Source: an uncultured Porphyromonadaceae bacterium
Lineage (GTDB): Bacteria; Bacteroidota; Bacteroidia; Bacteroidales; Muribaculaceae
Direction: 5' to 3'
DNA: 8,579 bases
Assembly: GCA_905212215.1 (NCBI GenBank)
Contig: CAJMDR010000065.1
Span: forward strand, 1-8,579
This document shows positions 6,828 to 8,579 of this stretch, piece after piece. Position 1 is the stretch's first letter. Each line of letters opens with the position of its first letter. The notes beneath the pieces are model-generated. The model searched no databases. It was not told the DNA's origin and saw nothing but the letters and a program-made list of their open reading frames with translations. Both the position numbers and the translations under genes were made by a program.

Positions 6828-7907
6828 ATGACAAAGAAAACACTCGTAACAGTTGTTGCTGCCAACCGTTTGATGGCAGAGACCATCGCCCGCGCAATTG
6901 GCGCTACCTCCGAACACGAAGGCTACTATCATGGCAACGGCTATGCCGTGACATGGACCAACGGCGAAATCATCGAAGCCGAATACAAGCGTGGCGAGAA
7001 ATTCGTCATGAACTCCGGGCAGGACATGCGCCAGATGTACGCGCACCACTTCAACTTCAAAATGCGCAACTACGATGCGCTCCTCGGCTGGGAGAAGTCG
7101 AAGGCAGATGAGTCACAACTTTCGGTCATCAAAGCTCTGTGGGCAAAAAGCAATGTCGTCGTCAACGCTATGGAACCCACCTTCGAGGGAGAACTGGCAT
7201 TCCTCAACCTGTACTGGTATCTCCGTATGCCGGTGACAGTGCGCCGCGCATGGCTTTCCCGTCTGCGTAAACCTCTCATCCTCCGAGGTGTCGAGAACGG
7301 CGTATATTCTCCCGACAAGCATGAGAAGTGGCTCGCAGGAGAACTCGTGAATTTTTTTCTCGAAGCCGATGCCGTGGCCGCAGAAAACGCCCCCGACATC
7401 GAATCGGCAGAGAACAACCCGACTGACGAAGGATGCGATGTCGAACTGAATATCGTGAAGGGCCAGACTCTTCACAACATGGTCACCCTGTGGATGGATG
7501 CCACTATGGAACTCGGCTACGACTTCGAGCCGACATTCCTCATCGCTCACAAGCTCTACGCCAAGGGGCTGATCTCATACCCCTATCTATACCAGAACGG
7601 AATCCCCGGCAACGTGTATAACACCATGCGCCGAGACTTCCGCGTGCTGGAACACAACTCCCGATTCGGAGAGATGGCCAAAGAAGTCGGATGGCTCAGC
7701 ACCCGCAACACCTTCCACAATGACGAGACTTCCTATAACGGTCATGGCATAGTCACGACCGGACTGCATCCCACCGACCTCAGCCGCGACGAAGAGAGAC
7801 TGTACAATCTCATCGTGAGGCGTGTCATCGAGGCCTTCACCCCCGACGAGAATGATTTTCAGAAGAAAGCCCGCAAGAAGCGTAAATCCCACAAGAAAGC
7901 GGGTTAA
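6828..7907 (+). CDS. Short, catalytically degenerate type IA topoisomerase (TopB/Exc-like)
   Basis: A 359-residue protein related to topoisomerase III (about 650-700 residues). Residues 5-50 match the Toprim start, but the EKPS motif is replaced by A12-N13-R14-L15. GNGYAVTW at 36-43 matches the conserved GNGxxVTW. The acidic DPDREG motif is changed to E116-P-T-F-E-G121, so only its final Glu remains. Residues 160-205 form an acidic linker in place of the middle domains (no GRVQTP motif). Residues 212-340 match the active-site region: LYAKGLISYP with Tyr251 at the nucleophile position but YPRT changed to YPYL, then HGIVTTG (306-312) for HAIIPTG. A basic K/R tail ends the protein. A complete catalytic cycle is unlikely, so a DNA-binding or structural role is my inference. 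It sits where exc (topoisomerase III) sits in CTnDOT. The reading frame is clean, so it does not look like fresh decay. Confidence 0.8.
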   Translation: MTKKTLVTVVAANRLMAETIARAIGATSEHEGYYHGNGYAVTWTNGEIIEAEYKRGEKFVMNSGQDMRQMYAHHFNFKMRNYDALLGWEKSKADESQLSVIKALWAKSNVVVNAMEPTFEGELAFLNLYWYLRMPVTVRRAWLSRLRKPLILRGVENGVYSPDKHEKWLAGELVNFFLEADAVAAENAPDIESAENNPTDEGCDVELNIVKGQTLHNMVTLWMDATMELGYDFEPTFLIAHKLYAKGLISYPYLYQNGIPGNVYNTMRRDFRVLEHNSRFGEMAKEVGWLSTRNTFHNDETSYNGHGIVTTGLHPTDLSRDEERLYNLIVRRVIEAFTPDENDFQKKARKKRKSHKKAG

Positions 7908-7923
7908 GAGGCTTGAAAATCAG

Positions 7924-8579
7924 CTAAAATATCAATAACTCCTCCCGAATGTCCCAAAGATTTTGTATCTTTGCACTTGATTCAACGTCATATAATGTTT
8001 TTGTTTCATTTTTTGCGAGATCTACCGAACCTGCATTAGCTCTATCAACATTTACAAGAGTCATTGAAGAGTCAATATTACCATTAATAATATTTGTACC
8101 AGAATTTCCATTTATATCTAAGTTTCTTAAATTCTCTTTAAGGTAGAAGGTGTCATCACCATCCCCCCCTTTTATCTTTGCACTAGAAGAGTAATTTATA
8201 TTAAAAATATCATTTCCATTGCCGCCATCTACTGTCTGCCCATTGGAATTCACATTAAGAATATCATCGCCATCTCCGCCATGTATTGATGCAATTCCCT
8301 CACCTTGTAATGTCAAAATATCATTACCGGCTTCACCATAACCAAAAGAATGCGATGTATTTATTGTAATCCTATCATTTCCCTCACCTCCATATAAATA
8401 ATTAAATGGCCCTGACATATCGGATAAAATATCATCCATAGAGCCTCCATAAAAATTAGTGTAAGTCCCATCTATAACAACATTATGCGCAACATCTTTC
8501 TGCCCTATAATCTCAAAATTAGAGGCTAATAGAGTTAATTCTCCTGTTGATGTATCTTTCGAATATGATAAGTCGTTGG
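7924..8579 (-). CDS. RTX-type calcium-binding repeat protein, C-terminal part (runs off the window)
   Basis: The frame is open from the right edge to TAG at 7924-7926; an ATG at 8437-8439 is internal, because repeats begin before it (FYGGSMDDIL). Glycine/aspartate repeats of the GGxGxD type follow at 18-19-residue spacing between about 8455 and 8150: YGGEGNDRI, GYGEAGNDIL, HGGDGDDIL, DGGNGNDIF, KGGDGDDTF. These form calcium-bound beta-rolls in secreted RTX proteins. After the repeats come about 75 residues ending in EELLIF, an acidic residue followed by hydrophobics, as at the C-termini of some type I-secreted proteins. There is no type IX sorting domain. By hand count of sample lines GC is about a third, against about half in the genes to the left, which suggests a separate origin. 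It converges on the topoisomerase-like gene with 16 bases between. The N-terminal function is not visible. Confidence 0.8.
   Translation of the reverse strand, partial: NDLSYSKDTSTGELTLLASNFEIIGQKDVAHNVVIDGTYTNFYGGSMDDILSDMSGPFNYLYGGEGNDRITINTSHSFGYGEAGNDILTLQGEGIASIHGGDGDDILNVNSNGQTVDGGNGNDIFNINYSSSAKIKGGDGDDTFYLKENLRNLDINGNSGTNIINGNIDSSMTLVNVDRANAGSVDLAKNETKTLYDVESSAKIQNLWDIREELLIF

Overview
The window looks like Bacteroidota, order Bacteroidales (gut lineages such as Bacteroides, Prevotella or Muribaculaceae; I cannot choose between them). Four things support this: a tmRNA whose proteolysis tag reads GENNYALAA, promoter boxes of the Bacteroides TAnnTTTG type, a BspA-like leucine-rich-repeat surface protein ending in a type IX secretion-like sorting domain, and a tyrosine recombinase of the kind found in Bacteroides conjugative transposons.

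Layout. Positions 1-1800 hold the 3' part of a BspA-like LRR gene that enters from the left. It is broken by one in-frame TAG and three single-base-type frameshifts, so it reads as a pseudogene (or partly as assembly error). A strong hairpin at 1821-1860 ends it and overlaps the promoter of the tmRNA gene ssrA (1916-2316). The 3' end of ssrA is a classic integration site. 514 bases further on lies a tyrosine integrase (2831-4048). The stretch between them has no gene but carries two families of short repeats with the same unusual arrangement, a perfect palindrome and a terminator. After int come two small helix-turn-helix genes (4349-4741 and 4743-5075), a DUF4099/DUF3945-type gene (5155-6699) and a short type IA topoisomerase-like gene (6828-7907), all on the + strand and probably one transcription unit. 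The right end (7924-8579) holds the 3' end of a much AT-richer gene on the minus strand that encodes RTX-type calcium-binding repeats and runs out of the window.

How the genes fit together. The order int, two small HTH proteins, DUF3945-type protein, topoisomerase III-like protein matches in kind the integration/excision module of CTnDOT-like conjugative transposons (int, xis2c, xis2d, orf3, exc). I infer that an integrative element sits in the 3' end of ssrA and that this window contains one element end, its recombination module and the start of its cargo. The far attachment site and the conjugation genes are outside the window.

The most unusual points are these. The topoisomerase-like protein has lost its Toprim catalytic residues and the middle of the protein but keeps a tyrosine at the active-site position. 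A hairpin and a 23-codon reading frame lie directly in front of it. An RTX-like gene of very different base composition follows it in convergent orientation. The repeats between ssrA and int look like recombinase or excisionase binding sites.
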